Assembly (NCBI RefSeq): GCF_004331435.1
Contig: NZ_SJKA01000006.1
Coordinates: forward strand, 372,001-436,000
DNA from: Kribbella sindirgiensis
GTDB lineage: Bacteria > Actinomycetota > Actinomycetes > Propionibacteriales > Kribbellaceae
Length of the DNA stretch: 64,000 nucleotides
Direction of reading: 5' to 3'
The translations under genes were made by a program, and so were the position numbers. Position 1 is the stretch's first letter, and each line of letters begins with the position of its first letter. Under the pieces are notes generated by a model. It ran no database searches. It was given only the letters and a program-made list of their open reading frames with translations, and had not been told where the DNA came from. Of this stretch, positions 9,464 through 16,357 are shown in pieces.

Positions 9464-9897
9464 CGCCGCCGGCTCCCGTCCGCGACCAGTACGACGGACT
9501 GGACGATCATCGCCGCGATCGACCCGAAGAACCCGATGCCCAGCAAGATCCGCACCAGCAACGCCCAGTCGAACGACGTTTCCCCGAAGTCGAACGGGAA
9601 GACCTGCCAGATGCGGATGATCGCCACCAGCCCGATCCCGGTGATGACCAGGTCACCCAGCGACTTCAGCCAGGGCGGATCCGCCAGCACGTAGACGACG
9701 TTCGCGCCCAGTCCCGCGATCAGCGATGCGCTGACCCAGCTGAGGACCTGCTTGGTTTCGGACGTGAGGAACGGCACCTGCTGCCAGCCGGGCCAGGAGT
9801 GGATGGCGTACAGCACGGCAGCGTTGAACACGGTGGCGAACACATAGCCGGTCCGCCGGGTGGCCACTGAGGGGCGGCGGCCCTTCTGGTCCAGCAT
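9460..9897 (-). CDS. hypothetical four-helix membrane protein
   Basis: A 145-residue integral membrane protein with four hydrophobic segments (about residues 16-34, 50-70, 80-98 and 110-135). I do not recognise a family. It converges on proB, the two stop codons sharing CTAG at 9460-9463, and diverges from the flavodoxin-like gene at 10038. The 140-bp shared upstream region holds two sites resembling DevR/DosR boxes, so it may belong to a hypoxia or dormancy response together with the flavodoxin gene. The start ATG follows GGAGGTGCG. Confidence 0.7.
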   Translation of the reverse strand: MLDQKGRRPSVATRRTGYVFATVFNAAVLYAIHSWPGWQQVPFLTSETKQVLSWVSASLIAGLGANVVYVLADPPWLKSLGDLVITGIGLVAIIRIWQVFPFDFGETSFDWALLVRILLGIGFFGSIAAMIVQSVVLVADGSRRR

Positions 9898-9946
9898 GAT
9901 CGCACCTCCTCGCCACGAGCTTCGCGTGAACGATCGCAGCTGTCGT

Positions 9947-9984
9947 GACCCAAAGGTCCTGTCCTGCGAGGTCCGTGGGCCCTG
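9947..9984. promoter_or_regulatory. two putative DevR/DosR-like boxes
   Basis: GACCCAAAGGTCCTG at 9947-9961 and AGGTCCGTGGGCCCTG at 9969-9984 each match about 10 of 13 positions of the GGACCTTYGGCCC type sequence I associate with actinobacterial dormancy regulators. They lie between a divergent membrane-protein gene and a flavodoxin-like gene, about 55-90 bases from the latter's start. The first has perfect GACC/GGTC half-sites around CAAA. Regulator identity is inference; no devR gene is in the window. Confidence 0.4.
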
Positions 9985-10037
9985 CTGCTCGTCCGTGGTT
10001 TCGGTGACGCTTGGGGGAACAGCTGTGAGGAGCCGAC

Positions 10038-10547
10038 ATGAAGGTCCTGGTTGCGTACGGTAGTAAGAACGGGTCGACGGCGGGGATCGCCGACATGATC
10101 GTCGCCGCGTTGCAGGCGGAGGGTCTGGTGGCGCAGGCTCGTCCGGCTGCCGATGTGCGGGCGGTGGACGGGTACGACGCTGTCGTGCTGGGCGGGGCGC
10201 TCTACGCGGGTCGGTGGCATCGTGATGCGCGCCTCTTCGCGCGTCGACACAGCAAGGCGCTTCTGGGCCGACCGGTCTGGTTGTTCAGCAGCGGCCCGCT
10301 GGACGATTCTGCTGATCTCGGCGAGATCCCTCCCGTGGGGCAGGTCGTCAAGGTGATCGAGCGCCTCGGCGCCGTCGAGCACGTGACCTTCGGTGGCCGC
10401 CTCACCGAGGAGGCCGGCGGATTCATCGCCAAAACCATGGTCCGCAACGGTGCGGGCGGCGACTTCCGCAACCAGGAACGGATCGCCGACTGGGCGCACA
10501 CCATCGCCAGTCAGTTACGGGCCGGCGCAGCTTCCCAGACGACATGA
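10038..10547 (+). CDS. flavodoxin-domain protein (HemG-like)
   Basis: A 169-residue flavodoxin-fold protein predicted to bind FMN. The N-terminal VAYGSKNGSTAGIADMI is the phosphate-binding loop, and GGALYAGRWHRDA and FSSGPLDD are typical of the protoporphyrinogen-oxidase (HemG)-like branch. The substrate cannot be read from sequence; electron transfer or quinone-linked chemistry is possible. GAGGAG ends 7 bases before the ATG. It diverges from a membrane-protein gene across putative DevR-like boxes. Flavodoxins of this type often occur in actinobacterial dormancy clusters with universal stress proteins, none of which is seen here. Confidence 0.8.
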   Translation: MKVLVAYGSKNGSTAGIADMIVAALQAEGLVAQARPAADVRAVDGYDAVVLGGALYAGRWHRDARLFARRHSKALLGRPVWLFSSGPLDDSADLGEIPPVGQVVKVIERLGAVEHVTFGGRLTEEAGGFIAKTMVRNGAGGDFRNQERIADWAHTIASQLRAGAASQTT

Positions 10548-10593
10548 GTGGCCGGAGGTCGAGCCCGGAGTACGGTCGGAGAGGGCGGGTGGG

Positions 10594-10794
10594 ATGAACG
10601 GAAATGTCCGCACGGTTCGGAACAACACGTGCGCCGGTGGTGGAAACGCCGTCTACGGGCTCGGGCTCATCGGCGCGATGGTGTTCTACCTCCAGCAGGC
10701 TCAGGGCTTCTGGAGCGTCGTCGTCGGCATTCTCAAGGCCGTGGTCTGGCCGGCGTTCGTCACGTACGACTTGTTGAAGTTCCTCGGGTCCTGA
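10594..10794 (+). CDS. small hypothetical membrane protein (66 aa)
   Basis: A 66-residue protein with an N-terminal soluble stretch containing TCAGGGNAVYG and two hydrophobic segments at about residues 20-34 and 42-62. ATG at 10594 follows a purine-rich GGGCGGGTGGG, and the next gene begins with a perfect ribosome site overlapping this gene's end, which supports a real, translated gene. It lies 16 bp before the YtfJ-like gene, so co-expression is likely. No family recognised; small two-helix proteins of this kind are common in actinobacteria. Confidence 0.65.
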   Translation: MNGNVRTVRNNTCAGGGNAVYGLGLIGAMVFYLQQAQGFWSVVVGILKAVVWPAFVTYDLLKFLGS

Positions 10795-10810
10795 TCAGGA
10801 GGTGAAAGGG

Positions 10811-11218
10811 ATGGCGAAGTCCGACGAGACGCGGGCGGACGTGCTCGACGTCCTGCGCGGAGTGGTGGACGGCGTCAAGGCCGGAACGGTCTTCGGTGCC
10901 CCGGTGAGTCACCAAGGAATCACCGTACTTCCGGTCGCACGGATCAGGGGCGGTGGAGGTGGTGGCCGTGGTGACAACAGCAACGGCCGTGCGGCCGACG
11001 GGTCCGGCGGAGGTCTCGGGCTGTCCGCACGGCCGGTCGGCGTCTACGTGATCGGAAACGACAAGGTCACCTGGTCACCCGCGGTCGACGTCACCAAGGT
11101 CATCCTGGGTGGCCAACTGGTCGGAATCGTCGCGCTGCTGACCCTCCGTACCCTGTTCAAGATGATTCGCGACCGCCGCCAACTGCCTCCGCCGGAAGAA
11201 CCTACGATGGCGGAGTGA
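10811..11218 (+). CDS. YtfJ/GerW-like sporulation-family protein
   Basis: A 135-residue member of the Spore_YtfJ (GerW) family. The hallmark is visible: an N-terminal helix (DVLDVLRGVVDGVKAGTVFG), the strand PVSHQGITVLPVARI and a long glycine tract (RGGGGGGRG), then a second strand pair and a C-terminal hydrophobic segment near 90-112. In Bacillus the family affects spore germination; in non-endospore actinobacteria its role is unknown. The ATG at 10811 is fixed by AGGAGGTGA at 10797-10805, a perfect anti-Shine-Dalgarno match. Its stop overlaps the next start (GTGA). Confidence 0.8.
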   Translation: MAKSDETRADVLDVLRGVVDGVKAGTVFGAPVSHQGITVLPVARIRGGGGGGRGDNSNGRAADGSGGGLGLSARPVGVYVIGNDKVTWSPAVDVTKVILGGQLVGIVALLTLRTLFKMIRDRRQLPPPEEPTMAE

Positions 11219-11688
11219 AACTCGCCTGGGGTCTGCTCGCGGCGTGGATCGTGCACGACCTCGAGGAACTGGCGACGATGCCGTCCTTCTCGCAGCAACC
11301 CGATCTGCCGGCACCACTCACGAAGGTGCTGCCGATGTCGCGCAGGGAGGCGGCCACGGCGATCGGGCTGACCGGCGTCGCGATCGCGGCCGCCTCCGCC
11401 GCGGGTGCGGCCACGGGCGGCCGCAGCAAGTTCTTCCAGGCATCGCTGATGGGCTTCGGTCTCCACGCCGGCACCCACGTGGCCCAGTCCGTCGTACTGC
11501 GCCGTTACACCCCGGGGCTGATCACGACTCCGTTGGTCGTGATCCCGTTCAGCGTGTGGGCGTGGCGGCGACTGAAGACCGGGGGCGTACCGATCGCCCC
11601 GACCGATCGCCGCCTCACCGTCGCCCTGACCGCGATCGTCCCGCTCTCCCACGTGATCGCCCGCCTTCCCCGCCTCCGACGAACCTGA
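11215..11688 (+). CDS. HXXEE domain membrane protein
   Basis: A 157-residue protein with the HXXEE motif (IVHDLEE at about residues 11-17), further histidines in GLHAGTHVAQS and a late SHVIARLP, and four hydrophobic segments. These conserved H/E residues within helices suggest metal or ligand binding, but the family has no settled function. The GTG start at 11215 overlaps the preceding stop by four bases (GTGA), so it is translationally coupled to the YtfJ-like gene. A palindromic element begins four bases after its stop. Confidence 0.75.
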   Translation: MKLAWGLLAAWIVHDLEELATMPSFSQQPDLPAPLTKVLPMSRREAATAIGLTGVAIAAASAAGAATGGRSKFFQASLMGFGLHAGTHVAQSVVLRRYTPGLITTPLVVIPFSVWAWRRLKTGGVPIAPTDRRLTVALTAIVPLSHVIARLPRLRRT

Positions 11689-11691
11689 AAC

Positions 11692-11758
11692 CCATCACAA
11701 TGCGCGACCGATGACCGGCGCCACGCTCGGCCGCGCGGCCGGCGAGCGATTGTGATGG
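11692..11758. repeat. palindromic element, copy 1
   Basis: Perfect outer arms CCATCACAAT (11692-11701) and ATTGTGATGG (11749-11758) enclose a GC-rich inner hairpin (CGCTCGGCCG region, 11724-11748). The right flank GCGTGGGGATCC resembles the flank of a second copy at 61033-61121. It directly follows the HXXEE gene and probably also ends its transcript. The shared outer motif suggests a REP-like family rather than a chance terminator. Confidence 0.6.
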
Positions 11759-11916
11759 CGTGGGGATCCCCAGCACTCACTAACCCGGCTGGACGGGCCG
11801 CCCGTCGGGAGGTTCAGGCGTGATCGCGGCGAGGAGCCGATGGTTGATGAGTGGTGGGCGTCCGGGCTTCGGGCCGTCTGGTGAGATCGGCGTGCTTCGT
11901 CGCGGGTGCGGGGTCC

Positions 11917-11922
11917 TACGAT
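11917..11922 (+). promoter_or_regulatory. -10 element for leaderless proA
   Basis: TACGAT lies 6 bases before the proA GTG at 11929, so transcription would start at or next to the start codon. No separate ribosome site fits. The -35 region is not conserved. Position is seen; leaderless initiation is inference. Confidence 0.5.
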
Positions 11923-11928
11923 GAAGGG

Positions 11929-13206
11929 GTGAGCGAGATCATCGAGTTGGCGCGGCGGGCGCGGGTTGCGTCGTATGCGTTGGCAGAGGCGTCCCGGGCG
12001 ACGAAGGACGCGGCGCTGCACGCGATGGCGGCGGCGCTGCGGGCGAACACGGACGCGATCGTCGAGGCGAACGCTGTCGATGTCGCCGCGGCGCGGGAAG
12101 CCGGTACGCCGGAGTCCACCGTCGATCGTCTGGCGCTCAACCCGTCGCGTGTAGACGGGATGGCGGCCGGTCTCGAGCAGCTCGCGGGGCTGGCGGATCC
12201 GATCGGCGAGGTGGTCCGCGGGTACACGCTGCCCAACGGGCTCGAGCTCCGGCAGGTGCGGGTGCCGTTCGGCGTCGTCGGGATCATCTACGAGGCCCGG
12301 CCGAACGTGACGGCCGACGCCGCGGGCATCTGCCTGAAGTCCGGCAACGCGGTGCTGCTTCGCGGTTCGTCGTCCGCAGCCGCGTCGAACGAGGCGATCA
12401 TCGCCGTACTGCGGGACGCCGCCGAGTCCACCGGGTTGCCGGCGGACGTCGTCCAGGGCGTGCCGACGGACCGGGCCGCGGTGAAGGAGCTGATGCAGGC
12501 GCGCGGGCTGGTCGACGTACTGATCCCGCGCGGCGGCGCCGGGCTGATCCAGACCGTGGTCAGCGAGTCGTCGGTGCCGGTGATCGAGACCGGCGTCGGC
12601 AACTGTCACGTGTACATCGACGCGGACGCGGATCTCGACCTCGGCCTGGAGATCCTGCTCAACTCCAAGACCCAGCGCCCGAGCGTGTGCAACGCGGCGG
12701 AGTCGCTGCTGGTCCACTCGGCTGTTGCTCAGGACTTCCTGGCCCGCGCCCTCCCGGCGCTCGCCGCGGCCGGCGTCACGGTCCACGGGGATCCCGCTGT
12801 AGTTGCCGCAGGCAAGAACACGTCGTCCTCCGCCGACGGTGTGGCCGGGGCCGTCGTCCCGGCCACCGAGGACGACTTCGGGACGGAGTACAACTCGCTC
12901 GACCTGTCGGCGGCCGTCGTCGACTCGCTCGAGGACGCGGTGCAGCACATCCGCCGGTACAGCTCCGGCCACACCGACGCGATCATCACCCGCTCGCAGG
13001 CGGCCGCGCGCCGGTTCACGACCGCGGTCGACTCGGCGGCGGTCGTGGTGAACGCGAGTACCCGCTTCACCGACGGCGGTGAGTTCGGGTTCGGCGCCGA
13101 GATCGGCATCTCCACTCAGAAACTCCACGCCCGCGGCCCGATGGGTCTCCCCGAAATGACCTCCACCAAGTACGTCGTCACCGGCGAAGGCCAGATCCGC
13201 ACCTAG
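11929..13206 (+). CDS. proA: glutamate-5-semialdehyde dehydrogenase
   Basis: Gamma-glutamyl phosphate reductase reduces glutamyl-5-phosphate with NADPH to the semialdehyde, the second step of proline synthesis after ProB. The 425-residue product carries the aldehyde-dehydrogenase fold, with FGVVGIIYEARPNVT near residue 110, the nucleotide-binding SGNAVLLRGSSSA, the catalytic cysteine in QRPSVCNAAESLL and the C-terminal ARGPMGL. The GTG at 11929 gives standard family length; a TACGAT box 6 bases upstream suggests a leaderless mRNA. It is separated from proB by the small stress-type cluster. Confidence 0.95.
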   Translation: MSEIIELARRARVASYALAEASRATKDAALHAMAAALRANTDAIVEANAVDVAAAREAGTPESTVDRLALNPSRVDGMAAGLEQLAGLADPIGEVVRGYTLPNGLELRQVRVPFGVVGIIYEARPNVTADAAGICLKSGNAVLLRGSSSAAASNEAIIAVLRDAAESTGLPADVVQGVPTDRAAVKELMQARGLVDVLIPRGGAGLIQTVVSESSVPVIETGVGNCHVYIDADADLDLGLEILLNSKTQRPSVCNAAESLLVHSAVAQDFLARALPALAAAGVTVHGDPAVVAAGKNTSSSADGVAGAVVPATEDDFGTEYNSLDLSAAVVDSLEDAVQHIRRYSSGHTDAIITRSQAAARRFTTAVDSAAVVVNASTRFTDGGEFGFGAEIGISTQKLHARGPMGLPEMTSTKYVVTGEGQIRT

Positions 13207-13209
13207 GTC

Positions 13210-13890
13210 TTAGTCGAGCAGTTGCAGCCCGTCGTGCACCTTGACGACAGGCGCGTTTGCGTCGACCACCGCGAGCGCCGCGCGATGGTCGACGCCGACG
13301 TCGAGATCCTGCACCTGGACACCGTCCGGCACTGCGGCGCGCAGATCTCCGCGTAGTCCTTCCCCGGTTGCCTTCACGACGGCTTCCTTGCGCGTCCAGT
13401 ACGTCGTGAACGCCCGCGCCTTCGCGATTCCGTCGTACCCGGTCAACTCGCGCACCTGGGCGTCGGTCAACGCGATCCGGGCCACCGCGTCGACCTCGAC
13501 CCGCGGATCGACCTTCTCCACATCCAGCCCCACCGGCCGATCGGCCACCGCGATCCCCACCAGCTCTCCCGAATGCGTCACGGACAGCTCAACCCCCGTG
13601 GCCCGCACCTTCCCGTGCGGCTGTCCGCAGTCCGGGCAGGTCCGATCCAGCGCGACCTTTGCCGCAGGCAACGAAAACCTCTGAGCCAGCACACGGCGTA
13701 CCAACGTCACCCCCAGCAGGAACCGCGCCTGGTCCACCTCGCGGAGGTATGCCGCCAACCGCCCCCGCTCGACCTCATTCAGGTCCCGCACGAACTCGTC
13801 CCGAGCCGCCCCAACCCCCACCCACCAAACCTCAACATCCGGGCCGCCGGCCCGGCCCACGGCCCCCGTCATGCCCCGGGATGTTGTCAT
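13210..13890 (-). CDS. 4'-phosphopantetheinyl transferase (Sfp type)
   Basis: A 226-residue Sfp-family enzyme that transfers phosphopantetheine from CoA to a serine of carrier proteins in polyketide, nonribosomal peptide or fatty-acid synthesis. The magnesium-binding VGLDVEKVD and the catalytic WTRKEAVVKATGEGL are intact. The start ATG at 13890 overlaps the stop of the PadR gene (ATGA), so it is translationally coupled; longer frames are possible but the coupled start gives the family length. A putative zinc-knuckle, CPDCGQPH, lies near residue 85. Its carrier-protein target is not in the window. Confidence 0.85.
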   Translation of the reverse strand: MTTSRGMTGAVGRAGGPDVEVWWVGVGAARDEFVRDLNEVERGRLAAYLREVDQARFLLGVTLVRRVLAQRFSLPAAKVALDRTCPDCGQPHGKVRATGVELSVTHSGELVGIAVADRPVGLDVEKVDPRVEVDAVARIALTDAQVRELTGYDGIAKARAFTTYWTRKEAVVKATGEGLRGDLRAAVPDGVQVQDLDVGVDHRAALAVVDANAPVVKVHDGLQLLD

Positions 13891-14465
13891 GCCGGGCCTG
13901 GGGTCCAGCTGAGGGTGCCTGTTCGGAGGTCGTGGAGGACCGCGTCGATCCATTTCGCCTCGGCCACGGCGACCGCGACCTGGTACTCCGTCTCGAGCAG
14001 CGCGAACCGGGGGATCGGCTGCCCGTCCACGTCCGCGCGGAGCTCCAGCTGCAGCTCCGCGATCCGCTTGGTCAGCCGCTCCCGCCGCTGACCAAGCAAC
14101 TCACCCGCGGTCTCCGGCGGGAGCAGCATCACGAACGACAACCCGGCCGGGAACTCCGGGAACTCGTTCCGCGGCGTCGTCAGGATCTCCGCCAGCCACT
14201 CCCGGCAGACCGCCCGGCCCTCGTCGGTCAGGTGGTAGACCGTCCGCTCCGGATACCGCTCGTCCTGCTCGACCGCGCCGGCGGTGATCAAACCGGCCTC
14301 CTCCAGACGCACGATCATCCGGTACAGGCTGGTCCGTTGCCCGACGTTGACCACCTGGTCCTTGCCCCATTGCTTGATCAGCCGCTGGATCCCGTACGGA
14401 TGCAGCGGCCCGTTCTCCAGCAGACCGAGGATCGCCAGCGCCAGCGATGAGCGTCGAAAAGTCAC
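13887..14465 (-). CDS. PadR family transcriptional regulator
   Basis: A 192-residue PadR regulator: N-terminal winged helix (LAILGLLENGPLHPYGIQRL at about 8-27, then RTSLYRMIVRLEEAGLI) and a C-terminal dimerisation helix pair. PadR proteins usually repress a divergent gene and their own operon and release DNA on binding small phenolics or drugs. The GTG at 14465 is the first plausible start. The 66-bp gap to the divergent hydrolase gene holds an inverted repeat, a good candidate operator. It is in an operon with the phosphopantetheinyl transferase, an unusual pairing. Confidence 0.88.
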   Translation of the reverse strand: MTFRRSSLALAILGLLENGPLHPYGIQRLIKQWGKDQVVNVGQRTSLYRMIVRLEEAGLITAGAVEQDERYPERTVYHLTDEGRAVCREWLAEILTTPRNEFPEFPAGLSFVMLLPPETAGELLGQRRERLTKRIAELQLELRADVDGQPIPRFALLETEYQVAVAVAEAKWIDAVLHDLRTGTLSWTPGPA

Positions 14466-14491
14466 CCCACCACCATAAGGGTGCAAAGATA

Positions 14492-14524
14492 CTAGTTGCA
14501 ATGTAACTAGAACCCATGTAACTA
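14492..14524. promoter_or_regulatory. putative PadR operator
   Basis: CTAGTT at 14492-14497 and AACTAG at 14505-14510 form a 6-bp inverted repeat around GCAATGT. ATGTAACTA occurs at 14501-14509 and again at 14516-14524, 15 bp apart. ATGT-containing dyads are typical PadR targets. The site lies between the divergent padR and hydrolase starts and reaches to within 8 bases of the hydrolase ATG. Confidence 0.55.
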
Positions 14525-14531
14525 TCGATCC

Positions 14532-15419
14532 ATGAGAGCAGCGGAACTGACCCAAGGCACCGTCACCTCCCGCGACGGCACCGAGATCGGCTACTACAAG
14601 ACCGGTGAAGGCCCGGCGGTCGTCGTCCTGCACGGCAGCATGGAGTCGGCCCGCAGCCACACTCTGTTGGCGGAGGCGCTGTCCGACGAGTTCACCGTCT
14701 ACCTCCCGGACCGTCGCGGCCGCGGACTCTCCGGCCCGCACAAGCCGGACCACACCGTCCGCACCGAGATCGAGGACCTGAACGCCGTACTCACCGCAGC
14801 CGGAGCGGAACGCGCGTTCGGTGTCAGCGCCGGGGGAGCGGTGGTCCTGGAGGCCGCCCGCACCCTCCCGAACCTGAAGCAGATCGCGCTCTACGAGCCC
14901 GCGATCGTCGCCGACGGCGCGCCGCATCGCGAGTGGCTGGAACGGTTCGACCAGGAGATCGCCCGCGGTGACGTCGCCGGGGCGATGGTGACGAGCATGT
15001 TCGGCTTCGAGATGGCGCCGGCGTTCCTCAAGGCGATGCCGCGCGGTCTGCTGCGCTGGACCACGGAGAAGATGATGGCGAAGGAGGAGCGCCAGGCCGA
15101 CGCCGGCGCGATCACCATGCGCCAACTGGCCCCGACGATCCATGCCGAGGGCACGATCATCGCCGAACTGGGCGGCTCCTTCGACGCGTTCCGCACCGTC
15201 GAGGCCGAGGTCCTGCTCCTCGGCGCAAGTAAAGGTCTTCCCAGCCTCGGTCCCGGCCGGGCGACCCTGGAGAAGGTCCTGCCGCATTGCCGCCGCATCG
15301 AGTTCGACGGCTACGACCACGGCTCGTCGTCGGACCCCGGCGGCGTCAACCCGAACGGCAAGCCCGAGGCGGTACGACGCGTCGCCGCGGAGGTGAAGGC
15401 GTTCTTCAAGCAGTCGTGA
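14532..15419 (+). CDS. alpha/beta hydrolase
   Basis: A 295-residue alpha/beta hydrolase. The oxyanion-hole HGSMES is near residue 34, the nucleophile is Ser99 in GVSAGG, and the late histidine is in FDGYDHGSS. The substrate is unknown. It is transcribed divergently from padR across the likely operator, so the PadR protein probably controls it, perhaps in response to an ester or aromatic compound. TAACTA 7 bases before the ATG could support a leaderless transcript. It overlaps the convergent HxlR-redoxin gene by 14 bp. Confidence 0.82.
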   Translation: MRAAELTQGTVTSRDGTEIGYYKTGEGPAVVVLHGSMESARSHTLLAEALSDEFTVYLPDRRGRGLSGPHKPDHTVRTEIEDLNAVLTAAGAERAFGVSAGGAVVLEAARTLPNLKQIALYEPAIVADGAPHREWLERFDQEIARGDVAGAMVTSMFGFEMAPAFLKAMPRGLLRWTTEKMMAKEERQADAGAITMRQLAPTIHAEGTIIAELGGSFDAFRTVEAEVLLLGASKGLPSLGPGRATLEKVLPHCRRIEFDGYDHGSSSDPGGVNPNGKPEAVRRVAAEVKAFFKQS

Positions 15420-16269
15420 GCGCCCAGTCGACCGCATCCGCGACGTCGGTGACGGGGTATCGCACCGCCTGCACCACCCGGTCCGCGCCCACCACCAGCA
15501 CGACCCGCTTCAACCGCTCGTACCCACCGGCCCGGAACGTCGGCAATCGCAGCGCCGCCACCAGTTCCAGCTCGAGATCGGACAGCAGTAGGTGTGGGAT
15601 TTCCTCCGCCCGAGCGAACGCCTGCTGCTCGTCAGTCCGCTGCGTACTCACCCCGCGGACCGCGATCCGCTGGGCCGCGAATTCGTCGTACCGGCCGGCG
15701 AAGAGCCGGTTCTCCAGCGTGCATCCGGCCGCCCCGGCGATCTCGTCCCAGCCGTCCGGTAGCCGGGTTGGTCGTCCCGTCGCCGGATACCCGAAGAGCA
15801 CCGTTGCGCGCGCGTCTGGGTCCACCACGTCGACCGTCGTACCGGCGATCGACGGCAACGCGACGTACGGCACCCGTTGGCCCACCAGTTCGTGCAGGCG
15901 CTGCGCCGGCGGCTCGTCCGCGGCGTTCGTCCCGGTGAGCGATCCGTCCCCGAGCAGCCAGCGATCGCCCCAGTCCTGCAGCGCGACGAGGACCGGCAGC
16001 AGCGCGCGCCCGCGCGGCGTCAGCTCGTACGCGTAGCGCGTCGGCCGGTCCTGGTAAGCGGTTTTGTTGACAATCTGACTGTCGACCAGGCCGTTCAGGC
16101 GCTCGGTCAGCACTTTCCGGGAGATGTGTAACGACCCCGCCAGTTCGTCGAACCGCGCCAACCCGCGGGCCAGATCGCGGACGATCAGCAGTTCCCAGCC
16201 GTCGCCGATGACGCCGAGGGACTGCGCGATCGCACAATCCGGCTCCGGCGAGAAGGTGCTCCGCCGCAC
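15406..16269 (-). CDS. HxlR-type regulator fused to a redoxin-like domain
   Basis: A 287-residue two-domain protein. Residues about 1-110 form an HxlR winged helix, beginning with the family cysteine (PEPDCAIAQSLGVIGDGWELL) and RKVLTERLNGLVDSQIV. Residues about 125-287 resemble a peroxiredoxin/AhpC-type fold (AGAAGCTLENRLFAGRYDEF), with a conserved-position cysteine in GCTLE. It could sense thiol or peroxide stress directly. GTG at 16269 has AAGGAGG at 16276-16282 on the minus strand, 6 bases upstream. It diverges from an MFS transporter across a near-perfect operator, so it likely represses that pump. Confidence 0.83.
   Translation of the reverse strand: MRRSTFSPEPDCAIAQSLGVIGDGWELLIVRDLARGLARFDELAGSLHISRKVLTERLNGLVDSQIVNKTAYQDRPTRYAYELTPRGRALLPVLVALQDWGDRWLLGDGSLTGTNAADEPPAQRLHELVGQRVPYVALPSIAGTTVDVVDPDARATVLFGYPATGRPTRLPDGWDEIAGAAGCTLENRLFAGRYDEFAAQRIAVRGVSTQRTDEQQAFARAEEIPHLLLSDLELELVAALRLPTFRAGGYERLKRVVLVVGADRVVQAVRYPVTDVADAVDWALTTA
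16064..16077 (+). repeat. 14-bp motif TTGTNNACAATCTG, site 1
   Basis: TTGTTGACAATCTG lies inside the HxlR-redoxin gene, read on the opposite strand as QIVNK codons. It uses A/T-rich codons unlike the surrounding gene and recurs at three other places. Confidence 0.5.
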
Positions 16270-16314
16270 GTCCGCCCTCCTTGGAATCCCGGTTGCCGCC
16301 GGATCGGTCAGTCG

Positions 16315-16339
16315 AGTAAGTTCCCAACAGGAACTCACT
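16315..16339. promoter_or_regulatory. putative HxlR operator
   Basis: AGTAAGTTCC (16315-16324) and GGAACTCACT (16330-16339) form an inverted repeat matching at 9 of 10 positions, around CAACA. It sits between the divergent HxlR-redoxin and MFS genes, 19 bases before the MFS start, and is the obvious binding site for the HxlR dimer. Confidence 0.65.
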
Positions 16340-16357
16340 GTACGGGAGGGGGCGGAC

